Positions 10,106-21,369 of a stretch of 64,000 nucleotides of DNA are shown piece after piece; the first letter of the stretch is position 1; every line of letters starts with the position of its first letter. The DNA is from Harmonia axyridis. Its lineage: Eukaryota; Arthropoda; Insecta; Coleoptera; Coccinellidae. Below the pieces are notes generated by a model. That model was not told the origin of the DNA. It was given only the letters and a program-made list of their open reading frames with translations, and ran no database searches. Location of the stretch: assembly GCF_914767665.1 (NCBI RefSeq), contig NC_059504.1:20586501-20650500 (forward strand), given 5' to 3'. The position numbers and the translations under genes are program-made.

Positions 10106-13100
10106 GTGAGGAAATTTGCATTCAGATGTAGAGAGACAATTTAAAGCCTTATACCGAATCTTATAGCGTATGCGACTGGCTGCACCAGTGCGAATTAATT
10201 CGAATTTTTGTAGAGCTTAATGACATAAGAAGCTCGAATTAATTCGAACTGGTGCAGCCAGTCGAATACGCTATTAATGATGTTAAACGCGTAACCAGAA
10301 CTATAGAAAATTCAATAAGAATATCGAAAAAAAAATACCGAATATTTCCGTATCCACACAACCGACGGAGTTGAGTTTTTTGGTTTTTTTTTTCAAATAA
10401 CAGATAAAAAGATACGTGTGAAATTTTGTGAAAATCTCATCATCAGAACCATATGAAATTTAAGCAGAATTGAGAAAAAAACTTCATATTTCAATAGAAA
10501 CATCCGACCGAATTTAAATTTTGCGTAGGTACATATATTTAAGAACATCATGTACGCAAAATTTAAATTCGGTCGGATCTTTTCATTGAAATATGAAGTT
10601 TTTTTCTCAATTCTGCATTACATATATGTATACAGGATGTTCCTAAATTGGAGGTTCAAACGAAAATTATCCTCAGATAATTTCAAGAACAAGCGTCCTA
10701 TAAACAAAGGCAAACGCTTTTTTCTCGAGATAGAGGGTGTTAAAGTTAATTTTTTTCATAGTACCTTCCTTTCATCCTTTCACATGATATTCAACTTAAA
10801 TTTTGTATAAATCTCAGAGTAATGAACATAGATAGAGGGAGCATATGCCATTTTCAGTAGACAAATTTTGTCTCCAACATGAACTATCAAATTAGACATG
10901 AAGCGTGCGGAAATCAAAACATATCAGTTATACGATATTTCACTCAATTCGCGAGTTTCTCCACAAAGAACGCACTTCTTATGTACCATGGTGAAACAAC
11001 GTTTCATATCTACACAAAATATATTGAGATGAATACCTAAATATATCAGAAATTCAGAAAACAAACTTCAAGCGCGTCAAACGGCGTGAAACAATGGATG
11101 GCACTAGGAGAGCAATAGTTGCAAAACCTTGGATTTCAGCGGGTAGATACAGAAAATAATAAATATTCTGCTCATTATAAATTCGACAATTAGGAAAAAT
11201 ATCGGATTCCAAATATTCAAAGGACCCCGCACGTTTTATATGGGAAATGGCTTTCCGTGAATTTGGCTTCCAACACTTGGACTTCTATATTCTACCCGGA
11301 TAGTACTATATTTTATCAAAACTGCAGACATTTTCACGGATTCCAAATATTCAAAAAACCCCGCACGTTTTATATGGGAAATGGCTTTCCGTGAATTTAG
11401 CTTCCAACACTTGGACTTCTATATTCTACCCGGATAGTACTATATTTTATCAAAACTGCAGACATTTTCACAGATTCGTTTGTCTGTGAGATGCTATCAT
11501 CAATTTCAAGACATTCTGAGGAAAATGTCTTGGCACCCCATTGTCAGATTATCGAGATTTGTGAGAAACAAATCTCATATTATATGTAAATGACATCAAT
11601 AGTGATCACAATTGTTATCCCTGAGGATATATGATTATGATTTTCCCATTTTCCCCCATTACAGCTCGCGATCCCTGGTTATGAACATTTTGGCTAACAT
11701 ATTTGATATTATTGGACATCAGATATATGAGGATTCAGTTATTATGGTCTCTCTCTTAAACAAATCTCACAATGTCGTTTCTCGATCATGTGAATTATTC
11801 TGGCGTCATCTTGTGGCATGAAAAGATGTATGGAAGATCTTGGATTTTGTATCTCATTTCATAGTCAATATGGAGCAGTGTATTATCGATGGCGGTGCCT
11901 AATATAACCAAGGAAGATCATTTCTCAGTCAGGTTCTAGCCGCCGAACATCCAAATTCCATCCCAACCAGAAATGAGAGTTCCTCGATTGATGAGCAAAA
12001 ACCCCGAAAATTGCAAAAAAAACCATTTTCCATGCTCCATATCTCGAAAATTGTCCATTTTTGAGCTTTGTGGCTATGGACACTTCTGATCAGTTTATCA
12101 AGAACTACAACATATCAAAAATTCAGCCAAATTCACGGAAAGCCATTTCCCATATAAAATATTTAATTGAAAATCACACAAATAAATATATTTCATTCAA
12201 TATAATATACATTCATAATAATATAGTAAAATTGTGGATTTGAAAATATATCACAATCCGACAACGTAATCCAACCATGTTGGGGACATGTAAAAATTGC
12301 GTATACTCGCTCTATCTATGTTTATTACTCTATGGTATAAATATTATACTCATTTGAAGGTTTCATCAATACTTTACTAATTTTGAATCCAAATTTACCT
12401 AGTGATATTTTTCTGGAACAGTGTCCGCTTCTTTCCTCCAGAACTTTTTTTTATGGACCACTTGTAGTTTAGAAAAATGTAAAACGAAACTTTGGTCCAT
12501 TCATTTTTTTTCATTCATGCTCTATTTGCTCCTTTGTAGATGGTATAAGTATAATATATCGGTTTATATTTGGCCTCCAAAGATGCAATTGGCACAATAA
12601 TGAAAGAGCACTCAAACTGTTGGGCGCTCGTTCAGGACATCAGGTCTGTGATCTTTTGATTTTCTTAACGTTTTCACATATCAGTAATACTACTGATACC
12701 TAAACGTAAACTTAGTACTGAGCTTATATCAAAAGGATGTAGACTAAAAATATATTCATATTGAAGGAACTGGTTGTAGACCTTATAAAAGAAGGCCTTT
12801 TGTTGAGTTCAGTTGGTAGGACCGACAGAAATTTCGTGATAAATAATTTCCCGAGAAGTAAGAAACAGGCGAAGCTTTTCATACAAGAAATCAAAGATGT
12901 AGATGTTATTATTTACCTCTTTGCTGATATGGTCACTCTCATTAATAGAATACAAGAGCAGAATATAGAGAAGCCTTTGGACGTGGATATTTTGAAGAAG
13001 AAAATCGTGCTTTACGCGAAAGAAGTTAGAGAAGCTCTGTCAGGAATGAAAACAAAAATTGAGAAGGTAAATAATGATAAAGTCGATATTTCTTTGCGAA

Positions 13101-13132
13101 AAGATGTTTATCTTCCTTATTTTTTTGGCTGA
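9893..13132 (+). CDS. Adenylate-kinase-like protein with altered P-loop
   Basis: Two exons, 9893-10105 and 12767-13132, join in phase (GAT|GTGAGG donor; ..GAAG acceptor with a weak pyrimidine tract) to give 192 residues, the usual length of short cytosolic adenylate kinases, which balance AMP, ADP and ATP. The P-loop is GLPGSGRKT at residues 16-24, where the family has GxPGSGKGT. The conserved DGFPR motif reads NNFPR at 97-101. The arginine-rich lid seems reduced. KKVADELVVDLI at the junction fits the family's PDE-VVxLI helix. A splice acceptor just before the start implies an upstream non-coding exon. Either a diverged kinase or a pseudoenzyme; the open frame is intact. Confidence 0.75.
10164..10273. 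mobile_element. Tourist-like (PIF/Harbinger) MITE, 110 bp
   Basis: Inverted ends of about 42 bp starting TAGCGTATGCGACTGGCTGC, flanked by a perfect 3-bp TTA duplication (10161-10163 and 10274-10276). The 3-bp TTA is typical of PIF/Harbinger. It sits in the intron just downstream of exon 1 of the adenylate-kinase-like gene. Confidence 0.8.
10478..10616. repeat. Inverted repeat, hairpin arms about 65 bp
   Basis: CCGACCGAATTTAAATTTTG and its reverse complement flank a short spacer. The outer arms also match (TGAGAAAAAAACTTCATATT against its complement). Intronic; no coding capacity. Confidence 0.8.
10813..12334 (-). mobile_element. P-like transposon with THAP-like stub, 1522 bp
   Basis: Ends are CTCAGAGTAATGAACATAGA (left) and CATAGAGTAATAAACATAGA (right, inverted). 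A perfect 8-bp target duplication GTATAAAT lies at 10805-10812 and 12335-12342. On the minus strand about 10993-10930 reads VHKKCVLCGETRELSEISY and then a stop, a THAP-zinc-finger-like beginning. P-superfamily elements have 8-bp duplications and THAP-domain transposases, so this placement is favoured. No further transposase was seen. A 134-bp tandem duplication sits inside at 11204-11471. Confidence 0.75.
11204..11471. repeat. Tandem duplication of 134 bp inside the P-like element
   Basis: Two head-to-tail copies beginning GGATTCCAAATATTCAAA, differing at only a few bases. An arrangement gained after or within this transposon copy. Confidence 0.9.
12767..13132 (+). CDS. Exon 2 of adenylate-kinase-like gene
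   Basis: Encodes ELVVDLIKEGLL.., the NNFPR motif, the LFADMVTLINRI segment (family: LxxPxxxLxxRL) and a C-terminal helix, and stops at 13132. The first few bases of the open frame at 12761 are intron. Confidence 0.75.
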   Translation, partial: ELVVDLIKEGLLLSSVGRTDRNFVINNFPRSKKQAKLFIQEIKDVDVIIYLFADMVTLINRIQEQNIEKPLDVDILKKKIVLYAKEVREALSGMKTKIEKVNNDKVDISLRKDVYLPYFFG

Positions 13133-13139
13133 CTACTAC

Positions 13140-13765
13140 AGATATATTGAGTTATCGTTAAGATAAATACAAAGACAACTAGCTCTTCGAGAAGTTTTGT
13201 AATCTACGAAGAAGAAGATAGAATTGTCAGTTAGGCAACTCAATGATTTCTGCCTAATACACCTTCCCTCTCCATCGTGGAGGGATGACTCTACCGTGAT
13301 GCGAAGGGGCCGCATTAAAGTGTAACGTAAAACCTATAACGTCATCTCTCGGGCATACTTACACTGTGTTGTATTTATCAGTATTATATTGCACCCTGTT
13401 ATTACTGCAACTAAGCGGTTCAGTTCAAAATTTAAATTTCAGTGACTTATATCCAGATTACCTATACGTTCTAAATCGTTTTTTCAATTTTTATTCAAAT
13501 TTTGTGAGTTATCAGTGCGTGATAAAAATTTTGTTTAACTCCTAGAAAAGTAATAAAGGTCTGATAGCATTTAATTATTCAATTTATTGAATAGGTCTTC
13601 ACGGAAGCACCCATCACCACTGTCAATTCAATGTTGTTATCTGTCATCACTGAAAGATCTAATATTCAACCAATGAGGACCATTACTGAAGCAGAACAGC
13701 ACATTCATTGAGGAAAATTTGTATTCAGTTCCGATGAGGTTTTAATTGAAAAAAGTTATTTTGTT
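13140..13765. other. Intergenic; likely 3' region of kinase gene and promoter of lectin gene 1
   Basis: No exon or repeat was recognised. Only about 630 bases separate the two plus-strand genes, so lectin gene 1's promoter should be here. No clear core promoter motif can be assigned. Confidence 0.4.
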
Positions 13766-13927
13766 ATGAATTTGTTAATAATAATTACCACTATTAAATT
13801 ATTTCTCATGTCTAGGAGTACTGATGCTTGTGTTCTAGAATATCGCAGGATTAATTATTTCAAAATAAAGACATGTCATAGCTCTGAACTACCAAGAGTT
13901 GGTTCGAAAATTGTGGATAGTCTAAAG
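13766..13927 (+). CDS. Lectin 1 exon 1 (signal peptide)
   Basis: MNLLIIITTIKLFLMSRSTD is the secretion signal, followed by the first cysteines (ACVLEY, IKTCHSSELP). It ends SLK|GTGAGC in phase 0. Confidence 0.85.
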
Positions 13928-16900
13928 GTGAGCATTTTTCTAAATCCTATATGACGCGTCACGACAGTTTGGAACAGGTTATTTTCCTCTTTCAATTTAT
14001 TGGAAAGTTTCATGAGTCAAAGCGCAAGATTCAATAAAAAAATTAATCATTTTGTTATTTTTGAGACAGAGCATATTTTTTTCAGGAATGTGTTACATTT
14101 GCGAGAGAAAGAAACGGGTTGGCATTCAATTTTAGCCCTTCCGAGGATTCAAAAACCATTAAATCAAAGATTAGATCCATCGCAAATTGTCAAATATTGG
14201 GATGTCCAGAATTGGGTAACAGTACCACGTTGATACCTGATGAGAATTTCGACTATTACAGCGCTTTTGGAAACATGAATAGTAAGAAAAATATTTAATA
14301 GAAATAAAGTGTTTCCACCTATTCGAAAAATATAACTTCAACTAGATAAAATTCGGCAACATCAATTATTCTTAATGAAATCATTCCATTCATTCCGTTT
14401 ATCAATAAAATATTCTTTCATACTGAGACTATACACCAAAAAACACCTGGGAAAACAGGTGTTATACTGATATCTAATTTAAGTGAATATAGAACGATAG
14501 AATGGGTCTACTTGACTACTGTTTTCTAGATATTTTCATCTGATCAGGCAAAAAATAAATGCATATGATGAAAAATGAAGAATGTACTGGCTACACATCA
14601 GTCATATTTTCTATGGTTTATTCAAAATCTTAACTTCGTAGGTTCACGGAAATATTGTGTAATTCTTCTTGAATTTTCTTTGGTTCTTTGGTTCCTGGTT
14701 ACGCCATCAACATGAAATGTTTTTGTCCATTAGGTATTGAACACAAAGAAGGTACCTATTCATAAAAGAAACACAACACTTGACTATAAGTTTCACAATT
14801 TTTGTTTAATGCAAAGTCAAGTGTACTATTCCTTTTAATAATATCAAAAGAGGTTTCACCAAGCGAGGAATCAATTCCGATCAAACATGGTACTCGGACT
14901 ACCTCGGTAGCGTAGTGGATTAACAGTCGACTGTGGTGCTGAAGGTACCGGGTCATGAATGTTGTGTATGTCTGGTGGTGGTTAATGAATTTGATAGAGT
15001 TTGAAAATATAAATTTGGATGATGACTGGATAGTTTTATTCACTAAGGTCAAAAAACTAAAATAAAAAAAAACATGGTATTCGTGATCGTGATGTTAAAC
15101 TGCTGTGAATGTTTTTCTTACAGTCCTAGTTTATGTATGAATGTTCTACATCAAGTAGTTTCAAACCCAAAACTACCTACCACAGATAAATTATGACAAG
15201 TAAAATCAAATTTCATGGAAATTATGAGAATGATATAAAAATTGGTTATTCTCTTTAAAAAACAGTGAGGTATTGTGTTTCCCACTTTCGGACCAGCCTA
15301 TAGAGTCAAAAATAATTGAAACTTTTGCGCTCAAAATTTCCAAGGGTTATCCACCGATCGAGCACTATTGACTCACCCTGTATAATTCCTGCGATTCCAA
15401 AGTAACGACTTCTCAAAGGCCAATCATTCTACATAATCTGAATTGTTGGAAATGATTCTGCACGGTTTTTAACCATTTAGTACCTATATACAGGGTGTTT
15501 CAAGTTCGACGGCCTATTAGACGTTTCTGGCGAACGGGGCCGATTTGAAATCTGAAAATTCGGAATATGACATTGTTCATGATGCCCTATTCAGCTAAAA
15601 TATTTTCGAAGTTCCGGCACTTCCAGTTACACAAGAATTAAAAAAAAATATTACAAAAAAAACTTTTTTTTTTTCATTTTATGTCTTAGATATTATCAAG
15701 ATTTCCATTTTCAATTACTCTTTCCTGAAATTGTTGCGTTAGTCCTCATAGTTTTCAAAATATTGAGGAAAAACCGAAAAAAAGAGAGAATTTCCATAAT
15801 CACAATTTTACGTGAATTCAACGAAATCACAAAAAAAAAATAGGGTTCTAATTTGAAAATCGAAAGTTATGATCAAATTTTGTTCACAATTTTTGGCACA
15901 ATATTTGAAATACCCTGAGATGATATTTCTCGATTTCAAAATATGCACGATATTCCTACATCATTCTAGTTTGAGAAAGTGAATTGATTATACGCATCGC
16001 ATAGGATATTCACAGTAAAAATAATTCACGTAATTGTGATTATGGGAATTCTCTCTTTTTTTCGGTTTTTCCTCAATATTTTTAAAACTCTGAGGACTAA
16101 CGCAACAATTTCAGGGAAGAGTAATTGAAAATGGAAATCTTGAGAATATCTGAGACATAAAATGAAAAAAAAGTTTTTTCTGAAAATTTTTTTTTAATTC
16201 TTGTGTAACTGGAAGTGCCGGAACTTCGAAAATATTTTAGCTGAATAAGCCATCATGAACAATGTCATATTCCGAATTTTCAGATTTCAAATCGGCCCCG
16301 TTCTCTAGAAACGTCTAATAGGCCGTCGAACTTGAAACACCCTGTATAATGTTACATGGCATAATCGCGCATAATTTTTTTTAATTCAAGTAGTTAAATC
16401 ATAATTCACGGTCGTAGGGCCATTGTGTAGGTTCCTATAGTAGTAAGAGCGATACTTTTCACGACAATATATATCTATATTATCGTTCGAGTTTGGGAAT
16501 GTGCTTTTACTACGAGGAACACTTGCTATTTTTTCTGAAATCACAGTCTATCGTCTATCACTTGAGGATTTTTATAAATAAATAAAGATAAATAAAGATT
16601 TTCAATTCCAATCTGATGATATCATTTCCTTGACAATTGATTCATTTATCGTTGTAACAAAAGTCAGATAATTATTACTTATTTCAGTTACCTTCCAAAA
16701 AAATTTCAAGGGCACTGCAATTATGTCGATGCTCATATGTGCAGCAAATTATCAGATTTTGTACAAGCTGCTGGAAATGTCATCTAGAATTTGTTGTCGA
16801 ATGAATAAAAAAATAGGTGAATACGAATATAAATGAATACTTGACTTGACTTGAAATCAAGTCAAGCTCAAGTCAAGTATTTATTTATCAAGAACTTGAA

Positions 16901-19900
16901 TCATTTCAAGCTACTTGATTTTTAGCATTTTTATTGTGTAGTATCACATCAATAAAAAAATGGTGAAATGAGAAGGAACCCTGCAAAAAACAAAAAACTT
17001 TTATTTATGAAACTTATTGTATAAAAGAACCGAAAATATAAACTTTTTTGAAATAGAAACATAAATTAAATCACTATAAATCATAACAAGATAAAAAATA
17101 ATGAAAAAATAAAGTTTCTTGTTATTGAAAAATCTCCAGGCTTTGTTTGATTTCATAATTTTTAATCCAGGATATAAGACACATGAGGCATCTTATAGAT
17201 TTGTCGCCTAACCTATTTCGGGTTTTTGTAACTGTAAGAGCAGCTCTAAAAAATTGTCTTTCAACAGGAGCTGAAGATTTTAGCGTTGATAAAAAATCCT
17301 TGGCTATTTCGGCCAAATTTTGGAAAGATATTTCTGAAAATACCAAAATCTACCAATATATTTCATAGAAATGTGTGAAAACTAGTAATAAAGTCACACT
17401 GGCGAATGCTTTATTCTCTCGGTGCTCGAGGAATCCGCTTATTTAGTGTAAGCGCGCACGAGATTACAGAAATATATGCCGTATATTGACTTGACTTGGT
17501 CAAGCTCAAATATGACATTTTTCACGAGCTTGATTTTCAATTCAAGTAGTTGGTTGAAATGTGAAGCTACTTGGCTTGATGAATCCCTAATCAGAACTCA
17601 TAAGCAAGCCTTTTAAGATCATAAATATTTTTCAGCTACATCAAATGCTACATGTATAAGTTCAACTGGAGTTTTCACAATCATCAAGGATAAAGGAAAT
17701 TATACAGATTCCATAACCAAGTGTCAAAACCTAGGCGCAGATTTAGCAGATGTTTTAACTGAAACTAGAACCAAGCAGCTGGCGAGTTTGGTGAACAGTA
17801 CAGTTGGTTCTTGGTATAAGGCTAGTTACGTAGGTAGGTTTTGTGAAAGTTTTCAAATAATCAATAAAACATAATTATAATTCTTCATTTGAGATGGTAG
17901 CTATTTGACCAATCGATGTATTTAACGTAAATATGAAATACTTTCCTCTTTTCTCCTAAAAAAATTAATCATTCCTTCTTTCTCGCATTGCAATCTACTG
18001 ATATAACTGCTAACTTCTTTTTATGGAATTATAAGGCGGAGAAAAAAAAATTGATTTTTCCTTATTACCTACTACAAAAGTGTCATTGATAGATAGATAA
18101 TTTTCTTTATTTCAAGTTTTACACAACAAAAGCTACATAAAAGATGAAATGACGTCAGAATAAAGAACTTGAATCAACAAGTTTTCAGAAACAAAATAAT
18201 CCCCACAATTGTAAGGTTCCAAATGAATTAACATTCTCTTAACAATTTTCTCAAATCTATATAAACTATTTGATCTATGCACTATGCAGCCATATTGATT
18301 TGTTTAGGCGTCAAAGCATTTTTCAGCTAAACTTAGGTAAACAATTATCATGTTATGTAAATGTAATTCAAATAGAATGGAAGTGAGCATAAACTGAGAG
18401 GTAGTTGACATACAACATTACTGGATCTTCGAGAAATATTACAAAGAAATAGAAGTTGGACGAATATTATTGAATTTAGTTATGGCTGAATATCTTGCTT
18501 CTATTTTCGGAACAGAGAAGGATAAAGTCAACTGTTCTTTTTACTTCAAAATCGGAGCATGCAGACATGGAGATAGGTGTTCTCGTATACACAATGAGCC
18601 AACATTTTCCCAAACTTGTTTACTTCAAAATTTATATGTAAATCCACAAAATTCTGCTAAGTCTGCTGATGGGAGTCATTTGGTTGCCAATGTCTCAGAT
18701 GAGGAAATGCAAGAGCATTACGACAATTTCTTCGAAGATGTTTTTGTTGAATGCGAGGACAAATATGGAGAAATTGAAGAAATGAACGTTTGTGATAATT
18801 TGGGAGATCATCTTGTGGGAAATGTCTATATCAAGTTCCGTCGTGAGGAAGATGCCGAAAAAGCTGTTAATGATAATGATGATAATGGAAGACCAGTTTA
18901 TGCTGAATTGAGTCCTGTAACTGATTTCCGTGAGGCATGCTGCCGTCAGTATGAAATGGGTGAATGTACAAGATGCATTTGAAACCAATTTCAAGAGATT
19001 TAAGGAGATACTTGTATTCCAGAAGGAAGACTGGAAGAAGGCGTTCCCGTTCTCGTTCTCCAAAAAGGAGATCAAGATCTAGAGACCGTAAAGGTTTACG
19101 TTCTCCACCCCTTCGCCGTGGCTGTAGTGGAAGATATTAAAAATTATTATTCAGAAATAGAAAATTTTTTTTCGTGGTAAAAAATTGGATTTTGATTATT
19201 TTATAGTCATTACTGAATTATATCACAGCATTTAATATAATTAGGTAGTCTATTGAATACTTTAATACACATGTAATAAGGACCTTTTTCACTCAAGGTT
19301 AATCTATGATAAGGATATAATAAATCTTGAGTTCTTGTATTATAATTATGACTTACTCCCATATCAAACTTATCTCTATTTTTAAAAACAAAAAACAAAC
19401 ATTCATAAATATACAAAGCATATATCGTCATTATATTCATATTTCTGAATTTACCTCTGCATGAATCCCTGTACTTCATTTTGCATATAGTTCTAATAAT
19501 TCTTTTCTGAGCTATGAATTGAGATTGAGATGCTCATATCGTGAAACGGAGCAGACAGGCTACAGGAATCTTGCGGTAAATTAGAATGTATAATACCGAA
19601 AATGTTTGGGAAGAAAAAGTACCTATATCAATAGTCCTAACTTAAAAAGGATTTTCCAATAAGAGGTTTCAATTTGAATATCCCGCTATCTGGGCAGCTG
19701 TCACTTTTGAAGCTGTCATATTTTGACATTTGATAAGTAAAAACTATGCCATTACTAAAAATTTAATGATACACGCTCTAACAAATCATTGAAATTCGTC
19801 GTCGATCTTGGAATTAGCCATTTCACAGAGGACATTACTCCATATTTTGCATGAAAACTCAGTTCTTAACGTTTATTTTCAACAAGACGGCGCTACGTGC

Positions 19901-21011
19901 CACACAAGTAACGAAACAAACGTAATTCTTGAAGAAAAGTTTTCTGGCTCTGTTATTTATCGAAGAGGTGATCACAACTGACCACATAGATCTTGTGATT
20001 TAACACCTCTAGACTTTATTCTTTGGGGCCACGTGATAAATTAGATCTATCCCAATGGACCGAAATCAATTCAAAACATTATATATAGAATTCGTGAAGT
20101 GATCAAGGACATACAGAGAATTGGTCATGGAAAATTTAATGAAGACTTATGGTTTTGCAACCGTAGCCTTGGTGGCCATTTAACTGATACCGTTAATGGC
20201 ATATCTTCTTCACAATGTAATTAAAAACCATTGATTTCTCTTAAAAGATCCTTGTTGTATTATTTTTAATATTGAAATTAAATCTCTTATAGGAAAACCC
20301 TCTGGAATACAAGAATGTTTGAGTCAACAAAAAGGCATTAAATCAAGTAGATAACCTTATAATCTAATCGCAAACACTGTTGGGCCATCGACAAAAAAAT
20401 AGACCAGAAATAGAATGCAATAATATAATAATTTTAGAAACATATAATTTAACAAAAAATCTTCTTCTTATAAATTGTTATAATAGATTTCGAGAATACC
20501 TCATAGGAAATCAAATATGAATATATTATCACCTTCGTTCAAAATCATCCTTATCTAGTTGATAATCAGCTGAGTGTTGCAGGTTTGGATGACTTGCAGA
20601 GTAAAGGGCTTTTCGAATCATCTAACGGAAATCATATATATTGCACTAAATACAGAGCTTGGGGTCCTGGCCATCCCAGGATCAAAAAGGAAAATTATAA
20701 CTGTGTTACTTTACATTCCGATAGAACCTGGGAAGTAGTTCCTTGCAACGTGGAGCTCACAGCTATTTGTGAGTTCATACCAGAATCTCCATCCGTAGAT
20801 GAGTTCGATGAGAGATATTCGTGTGATAAAATATCGAATAGAAGTAAATTGAGCCAAGAAGGTTAGAAATATTTAATGAGATATATTATTTTCAGGAAAA
20901 AAGAGAAGATGTTTAGCCAATAAGAAATCATTGAGGGAGCTGATTGAACGATCGAGTCGTGAGGATAAATGTGCACTCCTTAACTATGATAAAGATCTAA
21001 GTCAAATTTGA
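13766..21011 (+). CDS. Secreted C-type lectin gene 1 (5 exons)
   Basis: Exons 13766-13927, 14086-14281, 17636-17833, 20583-20861 and 20896-21011 join in phase (0,1,1,1) into 316 residues. A signal peptide (about 1-21) precedes a Cys-containing N-terminal module (C..KTC.. ECVTFARERNGLAFNF.. NCQILGCPELGNSTT), which looks apple/PAN-like. A C-type lectin domain follows (about 122-253): GNYTDSITKCQNLGADLADV, WGPGHP, NYNCVTL, VPC, AICEF. No EPN/QPD or WND motif is visible, so calcium-dependent sugar binding is doubtful. A basic C-terminal tail ends YDKDLSQI. Insect proteins of this layout are extracellular, in cuticle or immunity; the role here is not known. Exons 3-5 have a second, full-length copy at 27439-29132. 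Confidence 0.85.
14086..14281 (+). CDS. Lectin 1 exon 2 (apple/PAN-like module)
   Basis: After TTTTTTTCAG it reads ECVTFARERNGLAFNFSP, then NCQILGCPELGNSTT and FDYYSAFGNMN. The donor A|GTAAGA leaves phase 1. The longest open frame here is in a different, wrong frame. Confidence 0.85.
14290..15485. other. Intron of lectin 1, with possible SINE fragment
   Basis: No exon was seen. At about 14902-14960, CTCGGTAGCGTAGTGG followed by a B-box-like GGTACCGGGTC resembles a tRNA-derived SINE head, but it is too short and degenerate to call a tRNA. Confidence 0.35.
15491..16344. mobile_element. Foldback element of the CAGGGTG family, 854 bp
   Basis: Inverted arms of several hundred bases, starting CAGGGTGTTTCAAGTTCGAC at both ends and flanked by TA. 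Partial one-armed relatives lie at about 21370-21661 and 29485-29750. No open frame. TA flanks fit a Tc1/mariner-type mobiliser. Confidence 0.85.
16815..17593 (-). mobile_element. hAT transposon remnant, copy A
   Basis: On the minus strand 17346-17122 reads KDFLSTLKSSAPVERQFFRA and then LTVTKTRNRL, the hAT C-terminal dimerisation region (family: SAxxERxFSxAGxTxTxxRxxL). The right end, read inverted, is TAGGGATTCATCAAGCC. CAAGTCAAG-rich subterminal repeats lie at 16840-16880 and 17490-17510. Most of the transposase is gone. Confidence 0.75.
17636..17833 (+). CDS. Lectin 1 exon 3, copy A (CTLD first half)
   Basis: Encodes TCISSTGVFTIIKDKGNYTD and then CQNLGADLADVLTETRTKQL, the conserved N-terminal half of a C-type lectin fold. 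The donor is G|GTAGGT. Confidence 0.88.
18482..19140 (+). pseudogene. U2AF small subunit (U2AF38) processed pseudogene
   Basis: An intronless copy of the splicing factor that recognises the 3' splice-site AG. It starts MAEYLASIFGTEKDKVNCSF and has a CCCH zinc finger (CSFYFKIGACRHGDRCSRIH), an RRM-like core (FVECEDKYGEIEEMNVCDNL, GNVYIKFRREEDAEKAV) and the second CCCH region. Two lesions are visible: a deletion after KAVND removing the usual aromatic RWF.. segment, and a frameshift after GECTR that deletes the finger's FCNF part. Beyond it the frame reopens as MHLKPISRDLRRYLYSRR and an RS-like tail. Probably not functional. Confidence 0.9.
19200..19500 (-). mobile_element. Non-LTR retrotransposon ORF2 C-terminal fragment
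   Basis: The minus strand reads HNYNTRTQDLLYPYHRLTLS and then VFNRLPNYIK, the typical end of an insect LINE reverse transcriptase ORF (family: HNYNTRxxxxLxxPxHRL.. FNxLP). A short 5'-truncated piece. Confidence 0.75.
19660..20235 (+). mobile_element. Mariner-like transposase remnant (copy A)
   Basis: Plus-strand frames read YFQQDGATCHTSNETNVILE, then WPHRSCDLTPLDFILWGHVI with breaks, which are the second and third catalytic-Asp regions of a mariner-type DDE transposase. The N-terminal two thirds are deleted. A shorter relative stands at the same place in copy B. Confidence 0.82.
20583..20861 (+). CDS. Lectin 1 exon 4, copy A (CTLD second half)
   Basis: Encodes GLDDLQSKGLFESSNGNHIY, WGPGHP, NCVTLHSDRTWEVVPCNVEL and AICEF, closing the CTLD, then an acidic linker. 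The donor G|GTTAGA is weaker than consensus but keeps frame into exon 5. Confidence 0.88.
20896..21011 (+). CDS. Lectin 1 exon 5, copy A (C-terminal tail)
   Basis: Acceptor ATTTTCAG. It encodes the basic tail KKRRCLANKKSLRELIERSS and ..KCALLNYDKDLSQI, then TGA. The 34-base gap to exon 4 is a very short intron, but it is conserved in length class in copy B (37 bases). Confidence 0.82.
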
Positions 21012-21369
21012 GAGCAAGAAATAATCACATCTTGCTTTCGAAAGTAATAATACATCCCAAATCATGTATGTCGAATTATAGACAAATTGATCGTGATAAT
21101 GACCCTTTCCACAAAATATAAATAGAAAGAATGACCACCTACTAATTGGGAACAAAAAAAAATACATACTTACCTATTTAATATTATTATGTTACTACAT
21201 GTATATTATTATTACTACATGTATGTTATTTTGAAAGCCGAAGTAACCACACTCTTGTCAGTCTTGTCCTTAACATTTTTAGTCATTTCGACAACAATGT
21301 TGACATCTTCAGAAACTTGAGGTCATTAAGGCATTAACCAAACTTATAGTCACGTGATAGTGACAATGG

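Larger units (their letters stand above)
10630..12530. repeat. Interspersed repeat R1, copy split by a P-like insertion
   Basis: Left part 10630-10812 and right part 12343-12530 together match the uninterrupted copies at 1240-1790 and 54460-54915. The break coincides exactly with the 8-bp duplication around the P-like element, which proves the insertion order. Confidence 0.75.
18087..19527. mobile_element. Insertion present only in duplication copy A
   Basis: Copy B runs straight from CATTGAG to ATGCTCAGACAGG at 27900, while copy A holds 1.4 kb here. The insert comprises a U2AF38 retrocopy (plus) and a LINE C-terminus (minus). The left border has a TAGATAGATA run, as at the 3' tails of some LINEs read in reverse. 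Confidence 0.7.

Noticed and set aside
14899..14965. tRNA-like A box and weak B box
   Set aside because: No complete cloverleaf can be drawn; at best a SINE fragment.
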